A stretch of 64,000 bases of DNA. It comes from Cedecea neteri. Lineage in GTDB: Bacteria; Pseudomonadota; Gammaproteobacteria; Enterobacterales; Enterobacteriaceae. The notes under the pieces were generated by a model, which was not told the DNA's origin, ran no database searches, and saw nothing but the letters and a program-made list of their open reading frames with translations. This document shows, piece after piece, positions 25,715 to 34,484 of this stretch (position 1 is its first letter; the number at the start of each line of letters is the position of its first letter). The position numbers and the translations under genes were made by a program. Location: the NCBI RefSeq assembly GCF_000758305.1, contig NZ_CP009458.1, forward strand, positions 124,001-188,000, in the 5' to 3' direction.

Positions 25715-27086
25715 TTATGGCCAACCGCAGTTGAAGCGCATAGCGCTGGGCCATTTCATACGAGCTGATATTGGTAAAACTCAGTAGCAAACCGCCAGGC
25801 CCGGCGTGTTCAATTCGCCAGCGGCTAAGCGCCTGCACAGCAAGTCCTGCGGCTCTGGCTTTGCCTTCGATGATCAAATCGTCACCTTCGACTTGCATCA
25901 CCATCTGAATGCCGCCTTCCTGAGGCACAACCGTAAACCCTTGCTCACGTAGCGCCTCCTCGAGCCATAACCGACGTTCGGCGTAGCACTGACGCATTTT
26001 TTTTAAGTGCCGCCAGAAATGCCCTTCCCTCAAGAAGTCGGCAATCGCCTGCTGAATAAGAATCGGAGCGGTACAGGGTTGCCTGCGAGCCTGACGCTGA
26101 AAATCTTCTACCGCGTGGGAAGGCACCACCAGCCATGCAACACGCAGGGCCGGAAACATCGATTTGCTGAAAGTCCCCGCGTAAATAACCCGCTGCGGGC
26201 TGTCCAGACTTTTTAGCGGCGGCAAGGGCTTACCGTGGTAGCGAAACTCGCTGTCGTAGTCATCTTCAATGACCCAGCTTTGTTCCCGGCTGGCCCATTC
26301 CAGCAGCGCGTGCCGCCGTGAAAGAGAGAGCGCCACGCCTGACGGGCTTTGGTGCGCGGGCGTCAAAAGCGCAAAACGAGCATTGGGAAAATGGTTCACG
26401 CCGTAATCAACCTGCATGCCTTCATCGTCCACGGGGATCGCCCGGATCGCCATCCCGGCTTTGGCAAAATCAGGCCGAACAAAGCGGTAGCCGGGATCTT
26501 CCAGCCAGATGCCATCCCCCGGTCGCGCAAGCGTGGCGAGTACCAGGGCTAAAGCGGCCTGGAACCCGGAGGTAATAAAGATTTGCTCCGGCTGGCAGTC
26601 AATACTGCGTGAGAAGCGTAGGTAATCCACAATCGCCTGCTTCAATGAGGCTTCCCCGCCAGGTTCCGGCAGCATCAGGTCAAAACGAGTTTGCTGCCGT
26701 AACCGCCGCCCCATCAGCCTGGCCCAAATCGCGCGAGGGAAGAGATCCAGCGCGGGAAGCCCCATCTGAAAAGGCCTGGGCGCTCCTTGCGGGTGAGCGG
26801 CCGAAATGTTTTGACCACCGGGATCGTGCTTTACCGACGGACTCACAAAAGTGCCCGCCTGCCCACGCCGCTCCAGCCAGCCCTGAGCCACTAAATCGCC
26901 ATAAGCATTCTCAACCGTGGCTCTGGCAACTCCCAGCTCCAGCGCCAGCGTCCGGCTGGAGGGCAGGCGACTCCCTGCAGCCAGCTCGCCGCTGTTGATC
27001 GCCTGCTTTAGCTGACGGGCGATTTGCTGGTAGCGCGGCTGAGCGGGATGAGAGGCCACGGTCAGCGGCGCGAATTTTTTCTTCAT
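25710..27086 (-). CDS. MocR/GntR-type regulator with aminotransferase-like domain
   Basis: 458 residues. A GntR winged helix fills the N-terminal 85 residues (QIARQLKQAINSGELAAGSR, LPSSRTLALELGVARATVENAY), then a fold-type I PLP domain (about 110-455) with VIEDDYDSEFRY and the PLP lysine in AGTFSKSMFPALR. MocR regulators sense PLP or amino compounds. Its divergent neighbour, 87 bases away, is a carboxymuconolactone-decarboxylase-family gene, which is the probable target and is often paired with such regulators. Confidence 0.9.
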   Translation of the reverse strand: MKKKFAPLTVASHPAQPRYQQIARQLKQAINSGELAAGSRLPSSRTLALELGVARATVENAYGDLVAQGWLERRGQAGTFVSPSVKHDPGGQNISAAHPQGAPRPFQMGLPALDLFPRAIWARLMGRRLRQQTRFDLMLPEPGGEASLKQAIVDYLRFSRSIDCQPEQIFITSGFQAALALVLATLARPGDGIWLEDPGYRFVRPDFAKAGMAIRAIPVDDEGMQVDYGVNHFPNARFALLTPAHQSPSGVALSLSRRHALLEWASREQSWVIEDDYDSEFRYHGKPLPPLKSLDSPQRVIYAGTFSKSMFPALRVAWLVVPSHAVEDFQRQARRQPCTAPILIQQAIADFLREGHFWRHLKKMRQCYAERRLWLEEALREQGFTVVPQEGGIQMVMQVEGDDLIIEGKARAAGLAVQALSRWRIEHAGPGGLLLSFTNISSYEMAQRYALQLRLAIK

Positions 27087-27173
27087 GGTCTGGTTTTTTA
27101 GTTAATTTATGGCTCTCTTTGATAGTCCATCATAGTGGTAAATTGCCCTCACACCAACATGAGGAGCCACACC

Positions 27174-27605
27174 ATGATCGAATTACGTCAGCCTTACTAT
27201 GAGCTTTCCCCCAACGTGATCAAACCGATGCGGCAGGCGCTGCAGGGGCTGGAAAATGGCCCTCTGAGCAACGAGCTAATCGAGCTGGTTTTCCTGCGTG
27301 TGTCGCAGATTAACGGCTGTGCTTATTGCCTGGAGATGCATGCCAAAGCGCTGCGTAAATCCGGCGTTGATCAGGTGAAGCTGGATTCGCTGGCGGGCTG
27401 GAAAGTCAGTCACCAGTTCACAGAAAAAGAGCGTGCGGCGCTGGCGTGGGCAGAAGCGCTCACCCTGATTGCCGACAGCAATGCCGAAGATGATGTGTAC
27501 CAGCCGCTGCTGCAGTTTTTCAGCGCCGAGGAGATTGTTGATTTGACGCTGGCGGCCAGCATGATGAATGCGTTTAACCGGGTTGCGATTGGGATGAGGC
27601 AGTAA
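27174..27605 (+). CDS. CMD/AhpD-like peroxidase-family protein
   Basis: 143 residues from the ATG at 27174, which has a GAGGAG site. The alkylhydroperoxidase motif is CAYCLEMH with C49, C52 and H56. The opening IELRQPYYELSPNVIKPM matches the YxxxSP-type AhpD-like group. Members act as thiol peroxidases or in protection from organic peroxides. The gene is divergent from the MocR regulator. A likely stress-inducible pair. Confidence 0.88.
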   Translation: MIELRQPYYELSPNVIKPMRQALQGLENGPLSNELIELVFLRVSQINGCAYCLEMHAKALRKSGVDQVKLDSLAGWKVSHQFTEKERAALAWAEALTLIADSNAEDDVYQPLLQFFSAEEIVDLTLAASMMNAFNRVAIGMRQ

Positions 27606-27674
27606 TCTTTTAGATACAGACACGTTCTATATGGCTGCTCAGGCTTAAACCGCAGCATCGCTTCTGGTTTTTTT

Positions 27675-27824
27675 ACCCTCACCCTAACCCTCTCCCTGAA
27701 AGGGAGAGGGAATAGTACGCCATCTATTCTGACCTGTTGTTTTCTCCCTCGCCCCAGAGAATAGATTTCGCACTGTTCTGACCTGCTGCTTTCTCCCCTT
27801 TGGGGAGAGGGCCGGGGTGAGGGG
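27675..27824. repeat. Palindromic repeat cluster upstream of nrdH
   Basis: Three related elements. The first (27675-27710) starts CCCTCACCCTAACCCTCTCC and folds on GGGAGAGGG; the middle one (about 27739-27763) is shorter; the third (27792-27824) is the inverse orientation, TTTGGGGAGAGGGCCGGGG followed by TGAGGGG. The spacers share TTCTGACCTGYTGYTTTCTC. The whole resembles a REP/BIME-type intergenic mosaic. The same element family recurs at 36614-36778. Confidence 0.75.
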
Positions 27825-27937
27825 CTATCAGCAGAATAGCGAAATCTCAACCGTTCTTTCCTGGATAAAATCTCTTTGTACCGAAGAAGCCTCCCCTTCC
27901 CCTACACTTTTCAACCCCCTACAAAAAATCGCAAAAA

Positions 27938-27984
27938 ACACTATATCTTGCGTGGTTGAAAATTTTAAAATCAACATCTAGTAT
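27938..27984 (+). promoter_or_regulatory. Two putative NrdR boxes upstream of nrdHIEF
   Basis: ACACTATATCTTGCGT (27938-27953) and AATCAACATCTAGTAT (27969-27984) share the ATCTNG core at a 31-base offset, three helical turns, which is the typical spacing of NrdR box pairs in ribonucleotide reductase promoters. The start of nrdH is 75 bases downstream of the second box. Confidence 0.6.
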
Positions 27985-28058
27985 TTCTTTCAGTAAGAAC
28001 ACACCACCCGCGGTCCACTTTATGCGGCGTTCCATCATTCTAAAGGGAAATACGAATC

Positions 28059-28295
28059 ATGCGCATTACTATTTACACTAAAGATGATTGTGTTCAGTGC
28101 CATGCGACAAAACGGGCGATGGAGAGCCGGGGTTTTGCCTTCGAAATGATTAATCTTGATCAGTGTCCGGAGGCGGCTGACGACCTGAGAGCCCAGGGCT
28201 TCCGCCAGCTGCCGGTGGTGGTAACAGAAGCCGAAAGCTGGAGTGGTTTTCGCCCGGATATGATCAATCGCCTCTGCGTTGCCGCCAGCGTATGA
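28059..28295 (+). CDS. nrdH: NrdH, glutaredoxin-like electron donor
   Basis: 78 residues with the CVQC redox motif near residue 11-14 and the thioredoxin fold cis-proline in RQLPVVV. The C-terminal WSGFRPDMI motif is typical of NrdH. It passes electrons from thioredoxin reductase to the class Ib ribonucleotide reductase. It is the first gene of nrdHIEF and overlaps nrdI by four bases (ATGA). Confidence 0.96.
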   Translation: MRITIYTKDDCVQCHATKRAMESRGFAFEMINLDQCPEAADDLRAQGFRQLPVVVTEAESWSGFRPDMINRLCVAASV

Positions 28296-28702
28296 GCACC
28301 CTCGTCTACTTCTCCAGCGAGTCGGAAAACACCCTGCGTTTTATCGAACGCCTGGGGCTACCCGCCTTACGCATTCCCCTGGAGGTAAAAGCGCGCCTGG
28401 AAGTGACGGAACCCTACATTTTAATCGTGCCCAGCTATGGCGGCGGCGGCATTGCCGGGGCGGTACCGCCGCAGGTGATCCGCTTCCTGAACAACCCGAA
28501 CAATCGCGCGCTGATCCGCGGCGTGATCGCCAGCGGCAACCGCAGCTTTGGCGAAGGGTTTTGCCGGGCCGGGGACGTCATTTCACAAAAATGCCAGGTG
28601 CCTTATCTCTACCGTTTTGAGCTATTGGGCACCCCGCAAGACATCGACAACGTGCGTAAGGGAGTAAGCGAATTTTGGCAACGACAGAAGCAGTCCGTTT
28701 AG
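28292..28702 (+). CDS. nrdI: NrdI, flavodoxin-like activator of NrdF
   Basis: 136 residues. FMN-binding flavodoxin-like parts are seen in VYFSSESENTLRFIERL, PSYGGGG and GNRSFGEGFCRAGD. NrdI supplies the oxidant for the manganese-tyrosyl cofactor of NrdF. It is coupled to nrdH through an ATGA overlap and overlaps nrdE by 28 bases. Confidence 0.96.
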   Translation: MSTLVYFSSESENTLRFIERLGLPALRIPLEVKARLEVTEPYILIVPSYGGGGIAGAVPPQVIRFLNNPNNRALIRGVIASGNRSFGEGFCRAGDVISQKCQVPYLYRFELLGTPQDIDNVRKGVSEFWQRQKQSV

Positions 28703-30819
28703 CAACGGAAAGCGTGGACTACCACGCCCTCAACGCTATGCTCAACCTCTATGACAAAGAGGGAAACATCCAGTTTGATAAAGACAAACAGGCCGTAGAA
28801 AGCTTCTTTGCGCAGCACGTTTTGCCGAACACCGTCAGCTTCCCCAGCCTGCAGGCGAAGCTGGACTATCTGGTGGCCGAGCACTATTACGACGATGCCG
28901 TGCTAACCCGCTATTCGCGCCCGTTTATCCTAGAGCTGTTCGATAGAGCCCACGGCAGCGGCTTTCAGTTCCAGACCTTTTTAGGCGCATGGAAGTACTA
29001 CACCAGCTACACCCTGAAAACCTGGGACGGGAAACAGTATCTGGAACATTTCCCGGACCGCGTTTGCATGGTGGCGCTGACCCTGGCGCAGGGAGATGAG
29101 CCGCTTGCCACACGCCTGATGGAAGAGATGCTCAGCGGCCGTTTCCAGCCCGCCACGCCAACGTTCCTCAACTGCGGTAAGAAGCAACGGGGCGAACTGG
29201 TTTCCTGCTTCATACTGCGGATTGAGGACAATATGGAGTCGATTGGCCGCGCGGTTAACTCGGCGCTCCAGCTTTCCAAACGTGGCGGTGGCGTCGCCTT
29301 CCTGCTTTCGAACCTGCGTGAAGCCGGGGCGCCCATCAAACGCATTGAGAACCAGTCATCGGGCGTGATCCCGGTAATGAAAATGCTGGAAGACGCTTTT
29401 TCCTACGCCAATCAGCTTGGTGCACGCCAGGGCGCGGGTGCGGTTTACCTTAACGCGCACCACCCGGATATTCTGCGCTTCCTCGATACCAAACGGGAAA
29501 ATGCCGACGAGAAGATCCGCATTAAAACGCTGTCGCTCGGGGTGACTATCCCGGACATCACCTTCCAGCTCGCCAAAACCAATCAGCAGATGGCGCTGTT
29601 TTCGCCTTACGACGTGGAGAGAATCTACGGCAAGCCGTTTGGCGACATCAGCGTCAACGATCTTTATCAGCAGATGGTGGACGACGACCGCATTCACAAA
29701 AGCTGGATCAACGCCCGCGATTTCTTCCAGACGCTGGCGGAGATCCAGTTTGAATCCGGCTACCCGTACATCATGTTTGAAGACACGGTTAACCGCGCCA
29801 ACCCGATTGCCGGGCGTATCAATATGAGCAATCTCTGCTCGGAAATTTTGCAGGTAAACAGCGCCTCGACCTACGATGAAAACCTGGATTACGCGCAAAC
29901 GGGCAAAGATATTTCCTGCAACCTGGGTTCGCTGAACATCGCGCATACCATGGATTCTGCGGATTTTGGCCGCACCGTGGAGACCGCCATTCGCGGCCTG
30001 ACGGCGGTGTCTGATATGAGCCATATTCGCTCAGTCCCGTCGGTCGAAGTCGGGAATGCCGCCTCCCATGCCATTGGCCTGGGACAAATGAATCTTCACG
30101 GCTACCTGGCGCGCGAGGGCATTGCCTACGGCTCAGCGGAAGGGCTGGATTTCACCAATATCTATTTCTACACCATCACCTGGCACGCGCTTCGCGCTTC
30201 CAATGCTTTAGCCCGCGAACGGCAGCAGCGTTTTGCCGGTTTTGAGCAATCCCGCTACGCCAGCGGCGAATACTTCCGCCAGTACCTCGAGCAAACATGG
30301 GAGCCAAAAACGGAGAAAGTCCGGGGGCTGTTTGCCAAAGCGGGGATTGCGATTCCAACCCGCGAACAGTGGCTGCAGTTGTGCGACGACGTGCGCGAAC
30401 ACGGCCTGTACAACCAGAATTTGCAGGCGATCCCTCCGACGGGATCGATCTCTTACATCAATCACGCGACTTCGAGCATCCACCCGATTGTCTCCCGGAT
30501 TGAGATCCGCAAAGAGGGTAAAACGGGGCGTGTGTATTACCCCGCCCCGTTTATGACCAACGACAATCTGGAGTTTTACCAGGACGCCTACGACATCGGC
30601 CCGGAAAAGATCATCGACACCTACGCCGAGGCCACCCGACACGTTGACCAGGGGCTTTCGCTGACGCTGTTCTTCCGCGATACCGCCACCACCCGCGACA
30701 TTAATAAAGCGCAAATTTATGCCTGGAAGAAAGGCATTAAAACGCTCTACTACATTCGTCTGCGGCAGCTGGCGCTGGAAGGCACCGAGGTGCAGGGCTG
30801 CGTGTCCTGCGCGCTATAA
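28675..30819 (+). CDS. nrdE: NrdE, class Ib ribonucleotide reductase large subunit
   Basis: 714 residues, identical in length to E. coli NrdE. The start is TTG at 28675, within the end of nrdI, giving MATTEAVRLA like E. coli MATT. Catalytic features include NCGKKQRGELVSCF (active-site Cys), SNLCSEILQ, GLNMN-like IGLGQMNLHG, and the C-terminal redox pair GCVSCAL. The N-terminal ATP cone of class Ia is absent, as expected. It reduces ribonucleoside diphosphates with NrdF. Expression is likely under NrdR and metal/oxidative control. Confidence 0.97.
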   Translation: MATTEAVRLATESVDYHALNAMLNLYDKEGNIQFDKDKQAVESFFAQHVLPNTVSFPSLQAKLDYLVAEHYYDDAVLTRYSRPFILELFDRAHGSGFQFQTFLGAWKYYTSYTLKTWDGKQYLEHFPDRVCMVALTLAQGDEPLATRLMEEMLSGRFQPATPTFLNCGKKQRGELVSCFILRIEDNMESIGRAVNSALQLSKRGGGVAFLLSNLREAGAPIKRIENQSSGVIPVMKMLEDAFSYANQLGARQGAGAVYLNAHHPDILRFLDTKRENADEKIRIKTLSLGVTIPDITFQLAKTNQQMALFSPYDVERIYGKPFGDISVNDLYQQMVDDDRIHKSWINARDFFQTLAEIQFESGYPYIMFEDTVNRANPIAGRINMSNLCSEILQVNSASTYDENLDYAQTGKDISCNLGSLNIAHTMDSADFGRTVETAIRGLTAVSDMSHIRSVPSVEVGNAASHAIGLGQMNLHGYLAREGIAYGSAEGLDFTNIYFYTITWHALRASNALARERQQRFAGFEQSRYASGEYFRQYLEQTWEPKTEKVRGLFAKAGIAIPTREQWLQLCDDVREHGLYNQNLQAIPPTGSISYINHATSSIHPIVSRIEIRKEGKTGRVYYPAPFMTNDNLEFYQDAYDIGPEKIIDTYAEATRHVDQGLSLTLFFRDTATTRDINKAQIYAWKKGIKTLYYIRLRQLALEGTEVQGCVSCAL

Positions 30820-30841
30820 CGCGAAAGCACAAGGAAAGAAA

Positions 30842-31804
30842 ATGACGCAACTGACGCGCGTAAGCGCCATCAATTGGAACAAAATCGAGGACGATAAAGA
30901 CCTCGAGGTCTGGAACCGCCTGACCAGTAACTTCTGGCTGCCGGAGAAAGTCCCGCTCTCTAATGACATTCCGGCCTGGCAATCGCTCAGCGGGCAGGAG
31001 CAGCAGCTCGTTATCCGTGTGTTTACCGGGCTGACGCTGTTGGACACTATTCAGAATACCGTGGGCGCCCCGGCGCTGATGGCCGATTCGCTGACGCCAC
31101 ACGAAGAGGCGGTGATGTCGAATATCAGCTTTATGGAAGCGGTGCACGCCCGTTCCTACAGCTCGATATTTTCCACGCTCTGCCAGACCAAAGACGTGGA
31201 CGCCGCCTACGACTGGAGCGAGCAGAACGACGCCCTGCAGCGCAAAGCCGCGATCATTCTGGGCCATTATCGGGACAACGACCCGCTGAAGAAGAAAATT
31301 GCCAGCGTGTTCCTCGAGTCCTTCCTGTTTTACTCCGGCTTCTGGCTGCCGATGTATTACTCCAGCCGCGGCAAGCTGACCAACACTGCCGATCTCATCC
31401 GGCTGATCATCCGCGATGAGGCGGTGCACGGCTATTACATCGGCTACAAATACCAGAAAGCGCTGACACAGCAGAGCCCCGAACGCCAGACCGAGCTGCA
31501 AAATTTTGCCCTCGATCTGCTGATGGATCTCTACGATAACGAGCTGGCGTACAGCGAAACGCTTTACCGTGAGCTGGGCTGGGAAGACGAAGTGAAGGCG
31601 TTTCTGAGCTACAACGCCAATAAAGCGCTGATGAACCTGGGCTACCAGGCGCTGTTCCCGGCGGAGATGGCGGAAGTCAACCCGGCCATTCTCGCCGCCC
31701 TGTCCCCCAATGCCGACGAGAACCACGATTTCTTCTCCGGCTCAGGCTCCTCTTACGTGATGGGCAAGGCGGTTGAAACCGAGGACGAGGATTGGGATTT
31801 CTAG
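30842..31804 (+). CDS. nrdF: NrdF, class Ib ribonucleotide reductase small subunit
   Basis: 320 residues from the ATG at 30842 (preceded by AAGGAAAG). Metal ligands are in NISFMEAVHARSYS (E, H), and RDEAVHGYYIG (E, H), with the radical tyrosine in the YSSIF neighbourhood. The C-terminal EDEDWDF is the tail that docks on NrdE. It closes the nrdHIEF operon. A secreted lyase gene follows after 34 bases on the same strand, which is not the usual neighbour. Confidence 0.97.
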   Translation: MTQLTRVSAINWNKIEDDKDLEVWNRLTSNFWLPEKVPLSNDIPAWQSLSGQEQQLVIRVFTGLTLLDTIQNTVGAPALMADSLTPHEEAVMSNISFMEAVHARSYSSIFSTLCQTKDVDAAYDWSEQNDALQRKAAIILGHYRDNDPLKKKIASVFLESFLFYSGFWLPMYYSSRGKLTNTADLIRLIIRDEAVHGYYIGYKYQKALTQQSPERQTELQNFALDLLMDLYDNELAYSETLYRELGWEDEVKAFLSYNANKALMNLGYQALFPAEMAEVNPAILAALSPNADENHDFFSGSGSSYVMGKAVETEDEDWDF

Positions 31805-31838
31805 TAATCTGGCCGCTGAGCATTTTGCGAGGTGGCCT

Positions 31839-33029
31839 ATGTCGTTATTTCGTTGTTCTGTTTTGGCGCTGCTTTGCGGCAGCGCACCGTTAGCCTTTGG
31901 CGCCCCGCTGCTGCTGGACACGGCACAGCTGGCGCACAGTAAGCAAGAGATTAGCCAGCAGAATCCGGCGCTCATGCCAGCCTGGCAAGCCCTCAAGCAT
32001 AAAGCCGATCAGGCGCTGATTCATCCGCTCTACAGTATCACCCAAAAAAGCCCCGGCGCACCGGCAGGCGATCCCCACGACTATTACAGCTTTTCTGACT
32101 ACTGGTGGCCCGATCCTAAAAGCCCCGATGGCCTGCCGTGGGTGAGAAAAGATGGCCAGATCAATCCCGCCGCCGTCGGCAAACAAAGTGACAAAGCCCG
32201 CCTGAACAGCATGACAGATGACGTATGGAATCTGGCGCTGGCCTGGCAACTTTCCGGCAAAGATGCCTATGCGGATAAAGCCCGCCAGCAGCTGGTGAAC
32301 TGGTTTATCACGCCGGAAACCCGGATGACGCCGAATCTCGCCTACGCCCAGACTATTCCCGGACGAAAAGGCGTGCGCGGCACCGGTATTCTCGACGGAC
32401 GCGGTTTTGTGCGGCTGATCGACGCCATTGAATTGCTGCACGACGGCGGCAAGCTGGATGATAAAACCTGGCGCTCGCTCAGGCAGTGGTATCGGGATTA
32501 TTACCAGTGGCTGACCACCAGCGAAAACGGCAAAAAAGAGGCCGCGGCTGAAAATAACCATGGCACCTGGTACGACGTTCAGGCCGCCGCGATTGCCCTG
32601 TGGCTGGGGGATAAAGACGCAGCCAAACAACGTTTAATTTCTGCCACCCAGCGCATTCCGGTGCAGTTTGACGCCAAAGGCGTGCCGGTAACGGAAATTG
32701 AGCGCACGCGTTCCTGGCACTACAGCAACTTTATTCTGGATGCCTGGAACCCGTTAGGGCTGTTGGGTGAAAAAGTTGGGGTCAACGTCTGGCAGGCCAA
32801 AAGCGGTGAACACAGCCTGCAAAATGGCTACCTGTACATCGCCCAGTTTGTCGATAGCCAGACTCCGTGGCCATACCCCAATATCGAGCCGTTCAAGCCC
32901 GATGAAGCTCTGGAAAATATTGTTACCGCCGCGCATGCCTGGCGGGAAAATAATACATTTCAAGACAAAGCCAAATGGCTGCTTAACAGGAATAAAACTG
33001 CCGTTATTAATTTAATTGCTAAGCCGTAA
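31839..33029 (+). CDS. Secreted alginate-lyase-family (PL5-type) polysaccharide lyase
   Basis: 396 residues from the ATG at 31839. The signal peptide ends about residue 21 (LLCGSAPLAFG). The alginate-lyase alpha-barrel domain carries the catalytic NNHGTWYDVQ motif (N239, N240, H241) and WHYSNFILDAW near residue 290-300, comparable to the NNH motif of AlgL. A periplasmic enzyme that cleaves an acidic polysaccharide is likely; the substrate is not fixed. It sits between nrdF and proV, where E. coli has no gene, and may be read with the nrd operon or from its own weak promoter. Confidence 0.85.
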   Translation: MSLFRCSVLALLCGSAPLAFGAPLLLDTAQLAHSKQEISQQNPALMPAWQALKHKADQALIHPLYSITQKSPGAPAGDPHDYYSFSDYWWPDPKSPDGLPWVRKDGQINPAAVGKQSDKARLNSMTDDVWNLALAWQLSGKDAYADKARQQLVNWFITPETRMTPNLAYAQTIPGRKGVRGTGILDGRGFVRLIDAIELLHDGGKLDDKTWRSLRQWYRDYYQWLTTSENGKKEAAAENNHGTWYDVQAAAIALWLGDKDAAKQRLISATQRIPVQFDAKGVPVTEIERTRSWHYSNFILDAWNPLGLLGEKVGVNVWQAKSGEHSLQNGYLYIAQFVDSQTPWPYPNIEPFKPDEALENIVTAAHAWRENNTFQDKAKWLLNRNKTAVINLIAKP

Positions 33030-33188
33030 TATGCCTGTCATTTCAGCCTGAATCACCCAGATTCAGGCTGAATATTCACCTCATTGACAAAAAATATTCC
33101 ACCGCACTTATTCCCCCTCAGGCCAGCGCTCATGGGAAATTTCTCCCACATTCATCACATGGATATTTCGATATCACAGAATCGAGGG

Positions 33189-33216
33189 TTGCCTCAGATT
33201 CTTAGTATGTTAGGGT
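33189..33216 (+). promoter_or_regulatory. proU P2-like promoter
   Basis: TTGCCT (33189-33194) and TAGGGT (33211-33216) with 16 bases between them, as I recall for the osmoregulated proU P2 promoter. It lies about 70 bases upstream of the proV ATG in an AT-rich intergenic region of 255 bases. H-NS sites in the downstream part of proV would be expected but cannot be defined by eye. Confidence 0.65.
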
Positions 33217-33284
33217 ATATACCGGTCAATATTTCCATCAGGAATCACCTATAAATAAATTAAATACAGGAAACTGTTTATTGC

Positions 33285-34484
33285 ATGGCAATTAAATTAG
33301 AAGTGAAGAATTTATATAAAGTATTTGGCGAACATCCACAGCGTGCGTTCAAATACATTGAGAAGGGCATTTCCAAGAGTGAATTACTGGAAAAAACGGG
33401 TCTGTCGCTTGGCGTAAAAGACGCCAGTCTGGCCATTGAAGAAGGCGAGATTTTTGTCATCATGGGGTTGTCCGGCTCAGGAAAATCCACCATGGTTCGC
33501 CTTCTCAATCGCCTGATTGAACCCACCCGTGGACAGGTGCTGATTGACGGCATTGATATTGCCAAAATATCAGACTCAGAGCTCCGCGAGGTGCGCAAAA
33601 AAAAGATCGCAATGGTCTTCCAGTCCTTTGCTTTAATGCCGCATATGACGGTGTTAAATAATGCTGCTTTCGGTATGGAGCTTGCGGGAATTCCGGTCAA
33701 AGAACGGCATGAAAAAGCGCTGGATGCGCTGCGTCAGGTCGGGCTTGAGAATTATGCCCATGCTTATCCCGATGAATTGTCCGGCGGGATGCGTCAGCGC
33801 GTAGGCTTAGCCCGCGCGCTGGCCATTAATCCAGACATATTACTTATGGATGAAGCCTTCTCCGCGCTTGACCCCTTAATTCGAACCGAAATGCAGGACG
33901 AATTAATTAAGCTGCAGGCAAAACATCAGCGCACCATCGTGTTTATTTCCCACGATCTCGACGAAGCCATGCGTATTGGCGATCGTATTGCCATTATGCA
34001 GGGCGGCGAAGTGGTACAGGTCGGTACGCCGGATGAAATTCTGAATAATCCGGCCAACGATTACGTGCGCACCTTCTTCCGCGGCGTGGACATCAGCCAG
34101 GTCTTTAGCGCCAAAGACATTGCCCGCCGTAGTCCGGCTGGCCTGCTGCGTAAAACCAGCGGCTTCGGCCCTCGTTCGGCGTTGAAACTGCTGCAGGATG
34201 ACGACCGCGAATATGGCTATGTCATTGAGCGTGGACAGAAATTCCTCGGCATTGTCTCCACCGATTCGCTAAAAGCGGCGCTGGCGGCGGGTGAAGGCCT
34301 GGACCATGCGTTCCTGACTTCTCCGGAGGCGGTTTCTGCCGAAACCTCGCTGAGCGATCTGCTCTCTCATGTCGGCCAGGCTCCGTGCGCGGTGCCGGTG
34401 GTCAGTGAAGAGGGGCAGTACGTGGGCATCATCTCGAAAGGGGTGCTGCTGCAGGCATTAGATCGTGAGGGGGCAAGTCAATGA
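33285..34484 (+). CDS. proV: ProV, glycine betaine/proline betaine ABC importer ATPase
   Basis: 399 residues. Walker A GLSGSGKST (61-69), Q-loop QSFALMPHMTV, signature LSGGMRQRVGLARALA, Walker B ILLMDEAFSALD and switch HDLDEAMRIGD are all intact. Two C-terminal CBS domains (about 280-399) sense ionic strength in the family. It is the first gene of proVWX, the ProU osmoprotectant system, and overlaps proW by four bases (ATGA). A start promoter similar to proU P2 is upstream. Confidence 0.97.
   Translation: MAIKLEVKNLYKVFGEHPQRAFKYIEKGISKSELLEKTGLSLGVKDASLAIEEGEIFVIMGLSGSGKSTMVRLLNRLIEPTRGQVLIDGIDIAKISDSELREVRKKKIAMVFQSFALMPHMTVLNNAAFGMELAGIPVKERHEKALDALRQVGLENYAHAYPDELSGGMRQRVGLARALAINPDILLMDEAFSALDPLIRTEMQDELIKLQAKHQRTIVFISHDLDEAMRIGDRIAIMQGGEVVQVGTPDEILNNPANDYVRTFFRGVDISQVFSAKDIARRSPAGLLRKTSGFGPRSALKLLQDDDREYGYVIERGQKFLGIVSTDSLKAALAAGEGLDHAFLTSPEAVSAETSLSDLLSHVGQAPCAVPVVSEEGQYVGIISKGVLLQALDREGASQ

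Noticed and set aside
30737..31726. A 329-codon minus-strand frame opposite nrdF
   Set aside because: It is antisense to a well-defined gene and shows no domain; long shadow frames are common in GC-rich coding DNA.
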